Assembly: GCA_026225235.1 (NCBI GenBank)
Contig: JAMFSK010000128.1
Location: forward strand, 62,001-126,000
Length of the DNA: 64,000 bases
DNA from: Burkholderiales bacterium
GTDB lineage: Bacteria > Pseudomonadota > Gammaproteobacteria > Burkholderiales > Burkholderiaceae
Reading direction: 5' to 3'
Shown piece by piece: positions 39,466-50,525 of this stretch. Under the pieces are notes generated by a model that did no database searches, was not told where the DNA came from, and worked only from the letters and a program-made list of their open reading frames with translations. Position 1 is the stretch's first letter, and each line of letters opens with the position of its first letter. The position numbers and the translations under genes were made by a program.

Positions 39466-39603
39466 ATGGCAAAAGGTCAAGTACGCGGCAATCGCGAGGT
39501 GAAGAAACCGAAGCAGCCGAAGAAACCGACGCCCGTATCCGCAGTCGCCGGCTCGACTCCGCTGAAAGTCCCAGCCAGCGCAGCCGCCCCCAAGAAGCGC
39601 TGA
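39466..39603 (+). CDS. Small basic hypothetical protein (45 aa)
   Basis: MAKGQVRGNREVKKPKQPKKPTPVSAVAGSTPLKVPASAAAPKKR; AGGAG ribosome-binding site upstream. Confidence 0.65.
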   Translation: MAKGQVRGNREVKKPKQPKKPTPVSAVAGSTPLKVPASAAAPKKR

Positions 39604-39632
39604 GAACGCATCACGCGATTCGCCCCCGTTCA

Positions 39633-39661
39633 CCCTGGCCGCTTGCTCGACACGGCCAGGG
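39633..39661. terminator. Strong hairpin between convergent genes
   Basis: CCCTGGCCG-N11-CGGCCAGGG, perfect 9-bp stem; no T-run. Confidence 0.4.
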
Positions 39662-39673
39662 CAACCGGAACAA

Positions 39674-42600
39674 TCAAGCAGTCACGCGTCGATGGTCCAT
39701 TTGGATCTGATGGACGAGACCATCGTCGACGAGTTGTATCTCCCCGCTTTCCTGAACGATCCCATCGACTGAAACCCGCCCGACATCGTCACCGTCGGCG
39801 ATCTGTCGCACCTTGATCTCATAAGCTGTCTCGCCGAAGCGATAGTGCACCGTGAAACCGGGCCAATCGGCCGGCAACACCGGCTGCATGCGCAGACGGT
39901 TGCCCCGGACGTCCAGACCCAGCAGCGATTCGAGAATCAGGCGATACATCCAGCCCGCCGAACCGGTATACCACGTCCAGCCGCCTCGCCCCTCATGCGG
40001 GGCAACACCATAGACATCGGCTGCCATCACGTAGGGCTCGACCTTGTAACGCCCGATCGCCTCGGCTGTGCGCGTATGGTTGAGCGGATTGATCATTCGC
40101 ATCAGCGCCCACGCTTCGTCGCTCTGCCCGAGTGCGGCAAAGGCCATCGTCGCCCAGACTGCGGCGTGCGTGTACTGGCCGCCGTTTTCGCGTACGCCTG
40201 GTACATATCCCTTGATATAACCGGGCTCGAGGGTGCCGTGATCGAACGGTGGATCGAGCAACTGGATCAGGCCGACGTCGCGTCGCACGAGGTGTTGGTC
40301 GAGCGAACGCATCGCTTCGCGCGCACGGTCCGCCGGCGCGGCGCCAGAGAGTACCGACCAGCTCTGCGCGATCGAGTCGATCCGGCATTCATCGTTGCCG
40401 GCCGAGCCGAGCGGCGTGCCATCGTCGAAGTAGGCGCGTCGATACCACGCACCATCCCAGCCATGCAGCTCGAGATTGCCACGCAGGGTCTGCGCCTGCG
40501 TCTCGCAGCGGGCGGCGAATACCGGGTCGGCATGTTCGCGGGCGGTGATCGCGAAATCCTGCAGGACCTCATAGAGAAAGAAGCCCAACCAGACGCTCTC
40601 GCCGCGGCCCTGATCGCCGACACGATTCATGCCGTCGTTCCAATCGCCGCTGCCGATCAGCGGCAGGCCCTGGGCGCCGCGAGGCGAAGCATGCTCGATC
40701 GCCCTGACGCAATGCTGGTAGAGCGTTTCACGCAAGCTCGAACGCGTGGGCAAGTCGTAGTACGACTCCTCGCCCGGATTCAGCGGGCGTCCCTCGAGAT
40801 AGCCCACGGGCACATCGAGCACACTTCGATCGCCGGTCACGCGGACATAGCGGCTGGTCGCCAAGGCGAGCCAGAGATAGTCATCCGAGCATTGGGTGCG
40901 TACGCCGCGTTCAAGCGGCGGATGCCACCAGTGCTGGGCGTCGCCCTCAGGATATTGATGCGCGGCGCTGACTAGCAGATGGTCGCGTACCCGCGCCGGG
41001 CTCGAATGCACCATCGCCATCACGTCCTGCAGTTGATCCCTGAAGCCAAATGCACCGCCTGATTGGTAATACCCGCTGCGTGCCCACAGACGGCAGGCAA
41101 TCACCTGGTACATCAACCAGCCGTTGGCGAGCATATTGGTCGCGACGTCAGGCGTCTCGACCTGAACCTTGCTAAGTGTGTGCGTCCAATGCGCACGCAC
41201 CGCCTCGAGTGCACGCGCCGCCGCGGCCGCGCCGCGCGGTCGCTGAAGCAGTTCCCTGCCGGTCTGGGTATCGCGACCGGCGCCGAGCCGGAAGACGATC
41301 TCATAGCTGTCTTCCTCGCCAAGCTCAAACACGGTCTGCACCGCTCCGCACGGATCGAAACCGGCACCGGTGCGGCCCGACAAGCGTGCCCGCGACATCG
41401 CGGCCGGCGCGCCAAGCGTGCCGTTGCGGCCGATGAACTCTGTCCGATTACCGGTCACACTTCGCGTCGGTGCGTCGGCATCAAAGAACGCCACCGCGTC
41501 ATTGAATTCGATCGAATAGCGATTGCGTGCCGAAAGCGTACCCGACAGCGGATCATATTCAGTCACGACATGCAGCGCCGACTTGTCGCGCAGGTCGCCC
41601 AGCACCCACTCGACATAGCCGGTTGCCGACATCTTGCGCGGCCGGCCGGAGCGATTGCGTACCTTGAGCACCGAGTATTTGATCGGCGCATCGAGCGCGA
41701 CATACACCCACAGCTCACTGCGAATGCCATCTTCCTCGTGTTCGAAGACGCTGTAGCCGAAGCCATGGCGTGTCGTATAGCCACCGGTGCCCGGTCTCGG
41801 CAACGGGGTAGGCGACCAGTACCGGCCCGTCTCCTCATCGCGCAAATAGAAGGCCTCACCGCTCGTGTCGCCGACCGGATCGTTGTACCAGGGCGTAAGG
41901 CGGTACTCATGGGCGTTTTCATTCCAAGTGTACGCCCCGCCGCTTTCGGAGATCACCGTGCCGAAGCCCGGGTTCGCAAGCACGTTGGACCACGGCGCCG
42001 GCGTCGCACCGCCGGGCCGCAGATGGATCACATATTCCGAACCGTCGGGCGAAAAGCCGCCGTACGGATTGGCCAGCACCAGACTGTTGTCAGGGCGCTC
42101 GGCGCGCGCAGGCCGCGACAGCGTCGCGTCGATCAAGCTGGTGCGCACCGGTTCACGCGTGAGTTCGCGAGTCGGCTCAAAGCGCGGCAGCGGTGTTTCA
42201 GCCCGGCGTCGATAGAGTTGTTCGGCCAGGCTCCCGCGACTGTCGGCGACGACAATACGCGCGACAGACTGCATGAGGATGCGATCCTCGCGTGAGAGCT
42301 GCTGCGCCGGCCGCACAAAGATGCCGCCCGGCCGGTCGATCAGGGTCGCTTCGACACCCGACGCGATCAGTCCCATGATCAGGTCCTGCAAATGTTGCCG
42401 GTAGCCCGCGTGATCCTCATTCCAGATCACGAGGTCGACTGCGAGTCCCTTGAGGCGCCAGTAGGCATGGGCCTGCACGAGTTGGCGCACCAGCTCGATG
42501 TTGGCGGACTCGCTGATCTGCAGCAGCACGATCGGCAGGTCACCCGAAATCGCCTGACCCCAGAGGCCGGACTGACTACGTTGATTGGCGACCAGCAGAC

Positions 42601-45600
42601 TCGTCTCCGCGCGCATCGAAGCGTTCGCATAGAGGATCGACGCCGCCATCTGTTCGTAAAGCTGCGCATCGGACAGCGAGACATTGAGCTGACGCAGCGA
42701 GACCTGGCTATGGGTCCAGGCCAGATCGAAAACGCGGTCGGCCAGATGGCGATCGCGATACTTGTCGATCAGTTGCACACAGGCCTCTCGGCTCGCGCCC
42801 AGGCCGGTGACAAAGTCCACGGTGGCAGTCTGGCCGGCATCGAGAGTGAGGCGGCAACGAATCGCGACAATCGGGTCGAGCACGGAACCGGCGCTGTCAG
42901 ACAGGCGTCCATCGCCGCTATCGCGTCCCTTGCCGCCAACGTCCATGGCAGCCGGGTTGGCAAGCGTGCGGCCACGCCCGATAAAGCGGGCTCGGTCCGT
43001 CTCGTACGAAATCGCATCGATATCGGCGCCATGCACCGCGAGCACATGACACATCCATGGCACGACCTCGTCACTCGAGCGCGGCCGGCGGGTACAGATG
43101 ATGGCCTGCAGCGGCCGCACCAACTCGGTCTGAACAAACAGTTTGTTGAAAGCCGGATGCATCGCATCGGCTATCGCGGGGGCGAGCACGACCTCCGCAT
43201 AGCTCGTGATTTCGATGGTCCGCCTCACGCGCGAACGGTTGGTCACGTGAATGCGCCGCAGCTCGATATCGTCCTCGGGCGAAACGACAATCTCAGTGTG
43301 GGCATCGAACTCACGCTCGCGCACCCGAAACTCAGCACGCGAGTCGGAAAAGATCGCCTCGAAAAGCTCGGGCTTGACACAGGTCGGTTGATGCGCGGTC
43401 GACCAGAACGCCCCACTCGTCACGTCGCGCAGGTAGCAGAACATGCCCATGTCGTCGCGGGTGATGTCCTCGTGCCAGCGCGTGACAGCAATATCGCGGC
43501 ATCGGCTGTAACCGCCGCCGGCGCTGCTGACCATCACGTGGTATCGCCCGTTGGAGAGAAGCTGTACCGCCGGGCGCTGCAGATCGGGATCGGTGAACAC
43601 TCTGAGTTGCGTGTCGGGCGACCGAATCGCCGCATCCGCATCGGAGAAGACCGCCGCGTGAAGATACGGCGACGCGGCTTTGGGCAGGCGCTCCTGGAGC
43701 AACAGCGCGGCTGCCTGGAATTGCGGATCGGAAACGAAGCGCCGCTGCATCGGCTGGCCCAGCAACACGCTTGCGAACGACAGCAGGCTCATGCCCTGGT
43801 GATGCGCCATGAACGAGCGGATCACCGTCGAGGTTTGCCCTCGCGGCAGACGTGCCGGCGTAAAGTCGACCGCCTCATACAGCCCGAAACGGCCCGCGAG
43901 TCCGTCATCGGACAGCCGCTCGAGATTGCGGCAGGCTGCATCGGGGGCGACCATCAAGGCTAGCGCCGACGAGTACGGCGCCACCACGATATCGTCTCCG
44001 AGCCCGCGCTTGAGCCCGAGCCCCGGCACACCGAACGCGCGGTATTGATAATTGAACTGGGCGTCGAGTACGTTATATCCCGATTCGGAGACACCCCAGG
44101 GAATGCCAAGCTGGCGGCCATACTCGATCTGCCGTGCGACAGCGGCGCGGCAGGTCTGCTCGAGCAGCGTGCCATCGAGAGTCGGCATCACGAGCATCGG
44201 CATCAGATACTCGAACATCGAGCCCGTCCATGACAACAGCACAGGGGTTCCCCCCGCCGTTGTCAGCAGACGCCCCAGCCGGAACCAGCTCTCTTGCGGC
44301 AACTGGCCCTGCGCGATCGCGACGAAGTTCGTGAGCCGCGCCTCAGAGGCAAGCAGATCATAGAAGCCTGTGTCGAGGCGCCGCTCGTCGGCGTTGTACC
44401 CGATCGCCAGCAAGTGGCGTTTCGCATCATAGAGAAACTCGAAGTCCATCGTCGCGAGTTCAGCCGAGAGTTGCGCAAGCCGCCCCGCTGTGGCGACGCG
44501 GTCGGCCGCGTACCGCTGCACGGCCGTGACACGTTCTCGCTCTGCCACGGGCCAGGTCGTGGCGTCGAGGTGCGCGAGTTCGCGCCACGTCGGCAACGCG
44601 ATCTCGTCGGCCGCCCCGGTCGCCACGGCGTGGGCCGTACCGATCGACAGCTCTGTGCGTCCCACCGGTTCGCGTTCAGCCAGTGTTCTCGAGGGAAGCA
44701 CGAAATGGCTCAGTTCCTCGTCGAGATCCGCGCATTGCGCACGCAGCGCCTCACCCCAGAAAAAGACATCGCTGCCCGCGATTGCAACGGTGCGCCCGAC
44801 AATCGCGTCAGCGTCATGCGCGAGACGTCGCACTACCGCGTGTGCCGACTTCAGCGAACGAGGCGCATCGGCGAGCATGGCCAGCAGCGTCGTGCGCAGG
44901 GTATCGACGTCGCCCACGCCTTCACCGGCCGCGAGCACCGCTTCGCGCAGCACGACAAGCGTGTCACCGATCCCGTCGAGATGGCGCAGATGGAAGACCG
45001 GCTCGTCAGGAAGCGCGAGCAGGCCGGGCCGAAGGGTCAGCAGATGCCCCGCTAGGTTGCCGCTGTCGACAGTCGACACATAGTACGGACGCAGCGGCTT
45101 CAGGCTGACCGTGTCGTACCAGTTGTAGAAGTGCTGGTGATACCGTTCCAGCGTCACCATCGTCGCAAACGTACGGTCGAGGCGATCCAGCAAACGCCCC
45201 CCGCTCAGATAGCCGAAATCGTAGGCGGCGAGGTGAGCGAGCAGCGAGAGACCGATATTCGTCGGCGATGTCCGGTTCGCCACGACGGCCACGGGCTGTT
45301 CCTGGATATTGTCAGGTGGCAGCCAGTTGTTGTCGGGTCCAACGTAGTGATCGAAAAACGCCCAGGTCTTGCGGGCGAGCGTGCGCAGAAACACACGCTC
45401 CTTCGCCGAGGGAACAAATACCGCGCGCGATGGCGGTCGACTGATCCGCCAGGCGATCGCCGGCGACGCGATCCACATCAGGATCAAGGGTGCGGCCAGC
45501 CCGAACGGCGCGCCGGTCATGATCAGCGCTAGCGCCACGACAATGCCGAGTGCAGGACCTGCCCACATCGCCCGATACAGGCCTTCGAGCGTGTCATCGC

Positions 45601-48600
45601 CTGCGCGTTCGACCTCGCGCGAGGCGTTCCATTGCAAGAGCAGGCGGCGGCTCACGATCATGCGCCACAGCGTCCGGCCGATCGCGTCAATGCTATAGAA
45701 AGCCTCGTGCACCAGCCATACCAGCCCGAGCACACTTTGCGCCAAATGCTGCGAGGTCCCGCGCAGCGACACCGCCAGGTGCTGCCGCAGGGTCAGGCCA
45801 TCGCCGTTGCGAACCAGCGTGAGCAGGGCCATCAGCACGATCGGGCCAAACACGAACGCCAGGATCACCTGCGTCCATCGAGACGGATTCTCGATGCCGA
45901 ACCATCCGATCAGGAACATCGCGACGAGCGAAACCGGCACGAGGCTGCGGCGCAGGTTGTCGGTGATTTTCCAGCGCGACAGCGCAGACAAGGGGTTGCG
46001 TTCCAGACCCCGTGCCTGCGTGGGCGCCCACGGAAACACCCATTGAATCAGTTGCCAGTCACCCCGAATCCAGCGGTGACGGCGCTTCGCATCGCTCGCA
46101 TAGCGTGCCGGATACTCTTCATAAAGCTGCACGTCGCTGAGCAAGCCCGAACGGGCAAAACAGCCTTCCACGAGATCGTGGCTCAGGATGCGGTTATCGG
46201 GGAAACGGCCCTCGATCGCATGGTCGAACATGTCGATCTCATAGATGCCCTTGCCGATAAACGAGCCTTGCTTGAACAAATCCTGATACACATCCGACAC
46301 GGTGCGCGTGTAAGGATCGATACCCGCGTCACTGCCGAACAGGCGCGCATACCGTGAGCGTGCCGTGCTCGGCAGGCTCACGCCCACGCGGGGCTGCAGG
46401 ATCGTATAGCCCGACACGATACGGCGCTTTTGTTCGTCGTAGACGGCCCGGTTCAGCGGGTGGGCGATCGCGCCGATAAATTGCCGGGCGGCGTCGCGCG
46501 GCAACTGGGTGTCCGTGTCCAGCGTGATCACATATCGGACGGTCGGCAGCGCCGCAATGTCCCCGACAATCAAGGCAAAACGATGCGCGCCCGTGCCACG
46601 CAACAGGGCATTGAGCTCGGCGAGCTTGCCGCGCTTGCGCTCGTGCCCGATCCAGGCCTGCTCGCCCGCAGCCCAGCGGCGGGGCCGGTGGAACAGGAAA
46701 AACCGATCAGGCGCCCGCGGCGCGGGGGTCTGTGTTTCAGACGGTGCCTCGAGACGCAACCGGTGCAGCGAAGCACCGTCGCCATCGACAGCGTGTGCGC
46801 CCTCCCCTACACTCCCGCGCCCACTGCCGTCCTCGAAGCCCCGGTATTTCTCGTTGAGCGCCTCGATCAATTCGCGCGCGCGAAGCAGCAGGGGGCCGTC
46901 CTGCTCGAGCGTTTCGGTCGGCGCATCCATGAAATCGGTGAGCAAGGCAAAGTGCAGATGGGCTTCGCGATTGGCGAGAAAGCGCACTTCGAGGCCTTCG
47001 ACCAATTCCTCAAGATCGGAGGCGCTCGCGATCAGTGTCGGTATGACCACCAGCGTGCGCGCTTCGGCGGGCACCCCCTCGCTATAGTCGAGACGCGGCA
47101 GCACATCGGGGCGCACCGTCAGCATGACGAGCCAGTTGACCAGCGTCATCGCAACGCTGCCGGTAAACAGCAAGACCGGAATCGCCAGCAACGCCAGCCC
47201 ATATCCGTGCATACCGCTTAGCGCGGCCAGGTGATAAAAGGGGATGCCCAGCAGCACCGTCAGCGCACCTGCCATCCCGAGATAGATCGAGAGCGGCGAT
47301 TGTTCCAGTTCCCGCTCCCACGTTTCGGAGAGCGTCACACGAACGCCAATCAAGCGTTCGAGTTCCCACAAGCCTGCACCCACGAGGTAGTAGCCGATGT
47401 GCGCCTGCGCGGCCCCGGCCAAATCGCCGGAAGCTGAGGTGGCGGCAAGCTGTAGTGCCGCACGGGCGACGGCTTCTTCCGAGAGTGAACTGTTGCGCGA
47501 TAGGCGCTCGACTACGTGGCGGTAGTGATCACGCGTCGCGAACTCCATGGCGCCATAGACTCCGGCCGGGTCGGAGCGCATGACCTGTTCGACCGTACTC
47601 ATGCGCTCCACAAATTCACGCCAGTCCGCTGCCACAAGTGAGCGCAGGCTGCCAATGCAATTGCTGATCGAGACCTGGTCGGCTGCCTGCTGCTGCGCCT
47701 CGACCTGCACCAGCTGCTCGATCGTCAGGCCCGATTCGGACAACAGTTGTTCGATCCAGGTCAGCGGCAAGGCAAGCGTCGCGCTTTGCCCCTGCAGCCG
47801 TCGCGCCAGCTCGGCAACAAAAGAACTGGCCATGGGCGGATCGGAACGCGCCATGTCGGCCACGCTCAGCACGACGCTCTTCGGATCGCGCTCGGCCGTC
47901 TCGGTCATCCGGTCCGCCCAGCCGACTGCCAGGTTCCGGTCACTGAGGTCGGACATCACCCGCGTGGCGACACGCCGCAGATTTTCGATCAATGCGAGCC
48001 GCAGCATGATCGGGATAGCCCAGAGCTCGCCCAGCTTGAGCGGCGTGATGGTCTGATAGGCCGCGACAAAACGGCTCAGGCTGTCGATATCAACGCGGCC
48101 GTCGCCATGCGAGATGGTTTCGAGGGCAATGTCATAGACGCGCGGTGCACCGCTCGAGGGCCCGTTGGCCAGTCGTGGCAAGGCACGGCTATACCCCGGC
48201 GGCAAATGCTTGCGCGTGGTGCGGATCTGCTCTTCGATCAGGTAGAAGTTGTCGAGCAGCCATTCAGCGGCAGGGGTCGCGCGCCGGCTCGAAAGCGTGG
48301 CTGCGGTCAGGACCTCGCAACTGCTCGCCAGCATGGCTTCGTTATCGGCCAGCCGCGCGAGCAGACCGTCCACAACCGAGGTCTCGCTCAGACGATGCTG
48401 TCGTGCCAGATGGGGGCCGTGGCGCTCCATCTGGTCTGCGCTGAACAGTTCCGAACGCAGCGCAGGCTCATCGGCCGCCGTGCCGTTCGATATTCTCCAC
48501 AGCTGAAAACGCGCTGTGAGCGCGGGGAAAAACGAAAGGCGGAGTGGGCGGAAAAGGCGAAACATGTCCATCGTGACCCTGGGCTGCGTGAAGACGCACA

Positions 48601-48601
48601 C
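39674..48601 (-). CDS. NdvB-like cyclic beta-1,2-glucan synthetase (glycosyltransferase plus GH94)
   Basis: 2975 aa; VITLDTDTQLPRDAARQFIGAIAHPLNRAVYD, C-terminal GH94-type region GDWNDGMNRVG and EPYVMAADVYG; start codon uncertain. Confidence 0.93.
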   Translation of the reverse strand: MCVFTQPRVTMDMFRLFRPLRLSFFPALTARFQLWRISNGTAADEPALRSELFSADQMERHGPHLARQHRLSETSVVDGLLARLADNEAMLASSCEVLTAATLSSRRATPAAEWLLDNFYLIEEQIRTTRKHLPPGYSRALPRLANGPSSGAPRVYDIALETISHGDGRVDIDSLSRFVAAYQTITPLKLGELWAIPIMLRLALIENLRRVATRVMSDLSDRNLAVGWADRMTETAERDPKSVVLSVADMARSDPPMASSFVAELARRLQGQSATLALPLTWIEQLLSESGLTIEQLVQVEAQQQAADQVSISNCIGSLRSLVAADWREFVERMSTVEQVMRSDPAGVYGAMEFATRDHYRHVVERLSRNSSLSEEAVARAALQLAATSASGDLAGAAQAHIGYYLVGAGLWELERLIGVRVTLSETWERELEQSPLSIYLGMAGALTVLLGIPFYHLAALSGMHGYGLALLAIPVLLFTGSVAMTLVNWLVMLTVRPDVLPRLDYSEGVPAEARTLVVIPTLIASASDLEELVEGLEVRFLANREAHLHFALLTDFMDAPTETLEQDGPLLLRARELIEALNEKYRGFEDGSGRGSVGEGAHAVDGDGASLHRLRLEAPSETQTPAPRAPDRFFLFHRPRRWAAGEQAWIGHERKRGKLAELNALLRGTGAHRFALIVGDIAALPTVRYVITLDTDTQLPRDAARQFIGAIAHPLNRAVYDEQKRRIVSGYTILQPRVGVSLPSTARSRYARLFGSDAGIDPYTRTVSDVYQDLFKQGSFIGKGIYEIDMFDHAIEGRFPDNRILSHDLVEGCFARSGLLSDVQLYEEYPARYASDAKRRHRWIRGDWQLIQWVFPWAPTQARGLERNPLSALSRWKITDNLRRSLVPVSLVAMFLIGWFGIENPSRWTQVILAFVFGPIVLMALLTLVRNGDGLTLRQHLAVSLRGTSQHLAQSVLGLVWLVHEAFYSIDAIGRTLWRMIVSRRLLLQWNASREVERAGDDTLEGLYRAMWAGPALGIVVALALIMTGAPFGLAAPLILMWIASPAIAWRISRPPSRAVFVPSAKERVFLRTLARKTWAFFDHYVGPDNNWLPPDNIQEQPVAVVANRTSPTNIGLSLLAHLAAYDFGYLSGGRLLDRLDRTFATMVTLERYHQHFYNWYDTVSLKPLRPYYVSTVDSGNLAGHLLTLRPGLLALPDEPVFHLRHLDGIGDTLVVLREAVLAAGEGVGDVDTLRTTLLAMLADAPRSLKSAHAVVRRLAHDADAIVGRTVAIAGSDVFFWGEALRAQCADLDEELSHFVLPSRTLAEREPVGRTELSIGTAHAVATGAADEIALPTWRELAHLDATTWPVAERERVTAVQRYAADRVATAGRLAQLSAELATMDFEFLYDAKRHLLAIGYNADERRLDTGFYDLLASEARLTNFVAIAQGQLPQESWFRLGRLLTTAGGTPVLLSWTGSMFEYLMPMLVMPTLDGTLLEQTCRAAVARQIEYGRQLGIPWGVSESGYNVLDAQFNYQYRAFGVPGLGLKRGLGDDIVVAPYSSALALMVAPDAACRNLERLSDDGLAGRFGLYEAVDFTPARLPRGQTSTVIRSFMAHHQGMSLLSFASVLLGQPMQRRFVSDPQFQAAALLLQERLPKAASPYLHAAVFSDADAAIRSPDTQLRVFTDPDLQRPAVQLLSNGRYHVMVSSAGGGYSRCRDIAVTRWHEDITRDDMGMFCYLRDVTSGAFWSTAHQPTCVKPELFEAIFSDSRAEFRVREREFDAHTEIVVSPEDDIELRRIHVTNRSRVRRTIEITSYAEVVLAPAIADAMHPAFNKLFVQTELVRPLQAIICTRRPRSSDEVVPWMCHVLAVHGADIDAISYETDRARFIGRGRTLANPAAMDVGGKGRDSGDGRLSDSAGSVLDPIVAIRCRLTLDAGQTATVDFVTGLGASREACVQLIDKYRDRHLADRVFDLAWTHSQVSLRQLNVSLSDAQLYEQMAASILYANASMRAETSLLVANQRSQSGLWGQAISGDLPIVLLQISESANIELVRQLVQAHAYWRLKGLAVDLVIWNEDHAGYRQHLQDLIMGLIASGVEATLIDRPGGIFVRPAQQLSREDRILMQSVARIVVADSRGSLAEQLYRRRAETPLPRFEPTRELTREPVRTSLIDATLSRPARAERPDNSLVLANPYGGFSPDGSEYVIHLRPGGATPAPWSNVLANPGFGTVISESGGAYTWNENAHEYRLTPWYNDPVGDTSGEAFYLRDEETGRYWSPTPLPRPGTGGYTTRHGFGYSVFEHEEDGIRSELWVYVALDAPIKYSVLKVRNRSGRPRKMSATGYVEWVLGDLRDKSALHVVTEYDPLSGTLSARNRYSIEFNDAVAFFDADAPTRSVTGNRTEFIGRNGTLGAPAAMSRARLSGRTGAGFDPCGAVQTVFELGEEDSYEIVFRLGAGRDTQTGRELLQRPRGAAAAARALEAVRAHWTHTLSKVQVETPDVATNMLANGWLMYQVIACRLWARSGYYQSGGAFGFRDQLQDVMAMVHSSPARVRDHLLVSAAHQYPEGDAQHWWHPPLERGVRTQCSDDYLWLALATSRYVRVTGDRSVLDVPVGYLEGRPLNPGEESYYDLPTRSSLRETLYQHCVRAIEHASPRGAQGLPLIGSGDWNDGMNRVGDQGRGESVWLGFFLYEVLQDFAITAREHADPVFAARCETQAQTLRGNLELHGWDGAWYRRAYFDDGTPLGSAGNDECRIDSIAQSWSVLSGAAPADRAREAMRSLDQHLVRRDVGLIQLLDPPFDHGTLEPGYIKGYVPGVRENGGQYTHAAVWATMAFAALGQSDEAWALMRMINPLNHTRTAEAIGRYKVEPYVMAADVYGVAPHEGRGGWTWYTGSAGWMYRLILESLLGLDVRGNRLRMQPVLPADWPGFTVHYRFGETAYEIKVRQIADGDDVGRVSVDGIVQESGEIQLVDDGLVHQIQMDHRRVTA

Positions 48602-49021
48602 CCCACCGGCCTGTCATGTCCCGGCTGGCGCGTGCGACATAGGTCATGGGTCGCAAACACCAATGAGCGATGGCGAGGCCTCGAGGGAGGCCATCGACGG
48701 GCGCACCGACGCCCTCGGCAGAAGCGGGACGAAACGGTGCGGCCTGCCTGACTGTATACCCTCCCCTACAGATGTAAAGACAATCCGGCAAAACGTCGGT
48801 GGCGCTACCGGCCACTCAGCGTGTGCGGCCCTTACAGGAAAGCCTTCAGGTAGACGAAACGCACTTGCGGACCGGATGACATTCGCCGCGAAAGCGCGCA
48901 TAGTCTTAAACGGTATCGAGCCGCTTCACACAAGCTAAAGCGCACGATATGACAGCGCGCAGCGCGGCCCGCCATAAGCGGGACGCAAAGAACGCTGCGC
49001 CAACCCGCTGGGGTTATTGCC

Positions 49022-49891
49022 ATGAATCCGATCACCTTGTTTCTTTCCGCCGCCTTTGTGCTGGCCGGTCTTCTCGTGGGTCAGTTCGTCAATTTGTATC
49101 TGGCTCCGCCACTGTTCATCATTGCCCTGCTGATCGCCCTGTCTGTCAAGGTGGCCAACGCCTGGCAAAAGTTCGTGATCCTGCGCGTCGGCAAGCTGCA
49201 CAGTGTGCGCGGCGCGGGCTTTTTCATGATCATCCCGGTGATCGACAGCGTCGTGGCGATCATCGATGAACGGATCCAGACCACCGCCTTCAACGCCGAG
49301 CAAGCCCTCACCAAAGACACTGTCCCCGTCAATGTCGATGCGATCATCTTCTGGCATGTCTGCGACGCGCAGAAAGCCGCGCTCGCGATTACCGACTATC
49401 GCCAGGCGATCGACCGCGTCGCCCAGACCTCCCTGCGCGAAATGATCGGGGAATCGATGCTCGCGACCCTGCTGTCTGACCGGCGTGCAGCCGACGCCCA
49501 TCTGCGCGACGAGATCGGCATGAAGACGGCGGAATGGGGGATCGCAGTCGGCTCGGTCGAAATTCGCGACGTCGCCATCCCGGTGGCATTGCAGGACGCC
49601 ATGTCGCGCCAGGCCCAGGCCGAACGCGAGAAGCAGGCGCGCGTGATTCTTGGCGCCGCCGAGGCCGAGATTGCCGCCCAGTTTGTCGAAGCGTCGCGGA
49701 TCTATGAAAACCACCCGGCCGCACTGCAACTGCGCGCCATGAACATCATCTACGAAACCACCAAGGAACGCGGTGCGACGATCCTGATCCCGAGCTCGAT
49801 GGTCGACAGCCTGAACCCCGCACTGACCCTCGCACTCACGGGGGCAGGTCAGGCCGGCGACCCTAAGAATCCGCTTAAGAACGCGGCTTAA
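49022..49891 (+). CDS. Slipin/SPFH (Band 7) protein
   Basis: FVILRVGKLHSVRGAGFFMIIPVIDSVVAIIDERIQTT and EWGIAVGSVEIRDVAIPVALQDAMSRQAQAEREKQARVI. Confidence 0.92.
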   Translation: MNPITLFLSAAFVLAGLLVGQFVNLYLAPPLFIIALLIALSVKVANAWQKFVILRVGKLHSVRGAGFFMIIPVIDSVVAIIDERIQTTAFNAEQALTKDTVPVNVDAIIFWHVCDAQKAALAITDYRQAIDRVAQTSLREMIGESMLATLLSDRRAADAHLRDEIGMKTAEWGIAVGSVEIRDVAIPVALQDAMSRQAQAEREKQARVILGAAEAEIAAQFVEASRIYENHPAALQLRAMNIIYETTKERGATILIPSSMVDSLNPALTLALTGAGQAGDPKNPLKNAA

Positions 49892-50131
49892 ACACGACGG
49901 AACGAGTCGGCTGCCCGCCCCCGTTCCGCGCTGCCTGACGCCGGGTAGTTTCAAACTGCCGTTCGCTCCCGGACGCGCGCCCTCTCCCGTTTTGCCCTCC
50001 ATTTTGAGTCAGATCTCGCGATTTGCATGGCGAGCTGCAGTTTCGTATCAAGTTTGTCTCGCGCCTGCCGAAAAACAGTCAAGGAAGCCAACGCACTAAA
50101 CAGCGTTTTCGACATTCGACGGAGCAAGCCA

Positions 50132-50512
50132 GTGAAGCAGCGCGCGGGTTCAGCGACTTTGATCGCCCTGGCTTTGACGGGATGTGCGCAGCTGCCTGCT
50201 GTCACCGCGACTCAGCCCGATAAGCCTGTGCCGACACCGCCGAATGAAGTACTGAGCTTTACGATTCCGCCGGACGCGCTCGGCGCGCACGATCCGCAAC
50301 TCGCCGCGGTGCTCGCCAAGGCCGGCTCGCTGGCTGCCGCGCAGAAGCGCCCGACGACGATTCGCGTGACTGCGATGGCGCAGGATTTTCGTTACCTCAA
50401 CCAGGCGATTTGGAGGGGGGTACCCGCCCAGCGTTCTGCCGAGATCAGTTTCGAGAACCTGACGGCCGGTATGAACCAGACGTATAGCGTGTCGATCAAG
50501 GCAACGCCATAA
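50132..50512 (+). CDS. Small putative lipoprotein (GTG start)
   Basis: Lipobox LALTGC; ggag ribosome-binding site upstream of GTG. Confidence 0.6.
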   Translation: MKQRAGSATLIALALTGCAQLPAVTATQPDKPVPTPPNEVLSFTIPPDALGAHDPQLAAVLAKAGSLAAAQKRPTTIRVTAMAQDFRYLNQAIWRGVPAQRSAEISFENLTAGMNQTYSVSIKATP

Positions 50513-50525
50513 GGACGCGAAGCTT

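Noticed and set aside
42392-43963. 523-aa + strand ORF inside the NdvB-like gene
   Set aside because: Shadow of the 2975-aa gene; the same holds for 39845-40975, 41063-42295 and other ORFs in this span.
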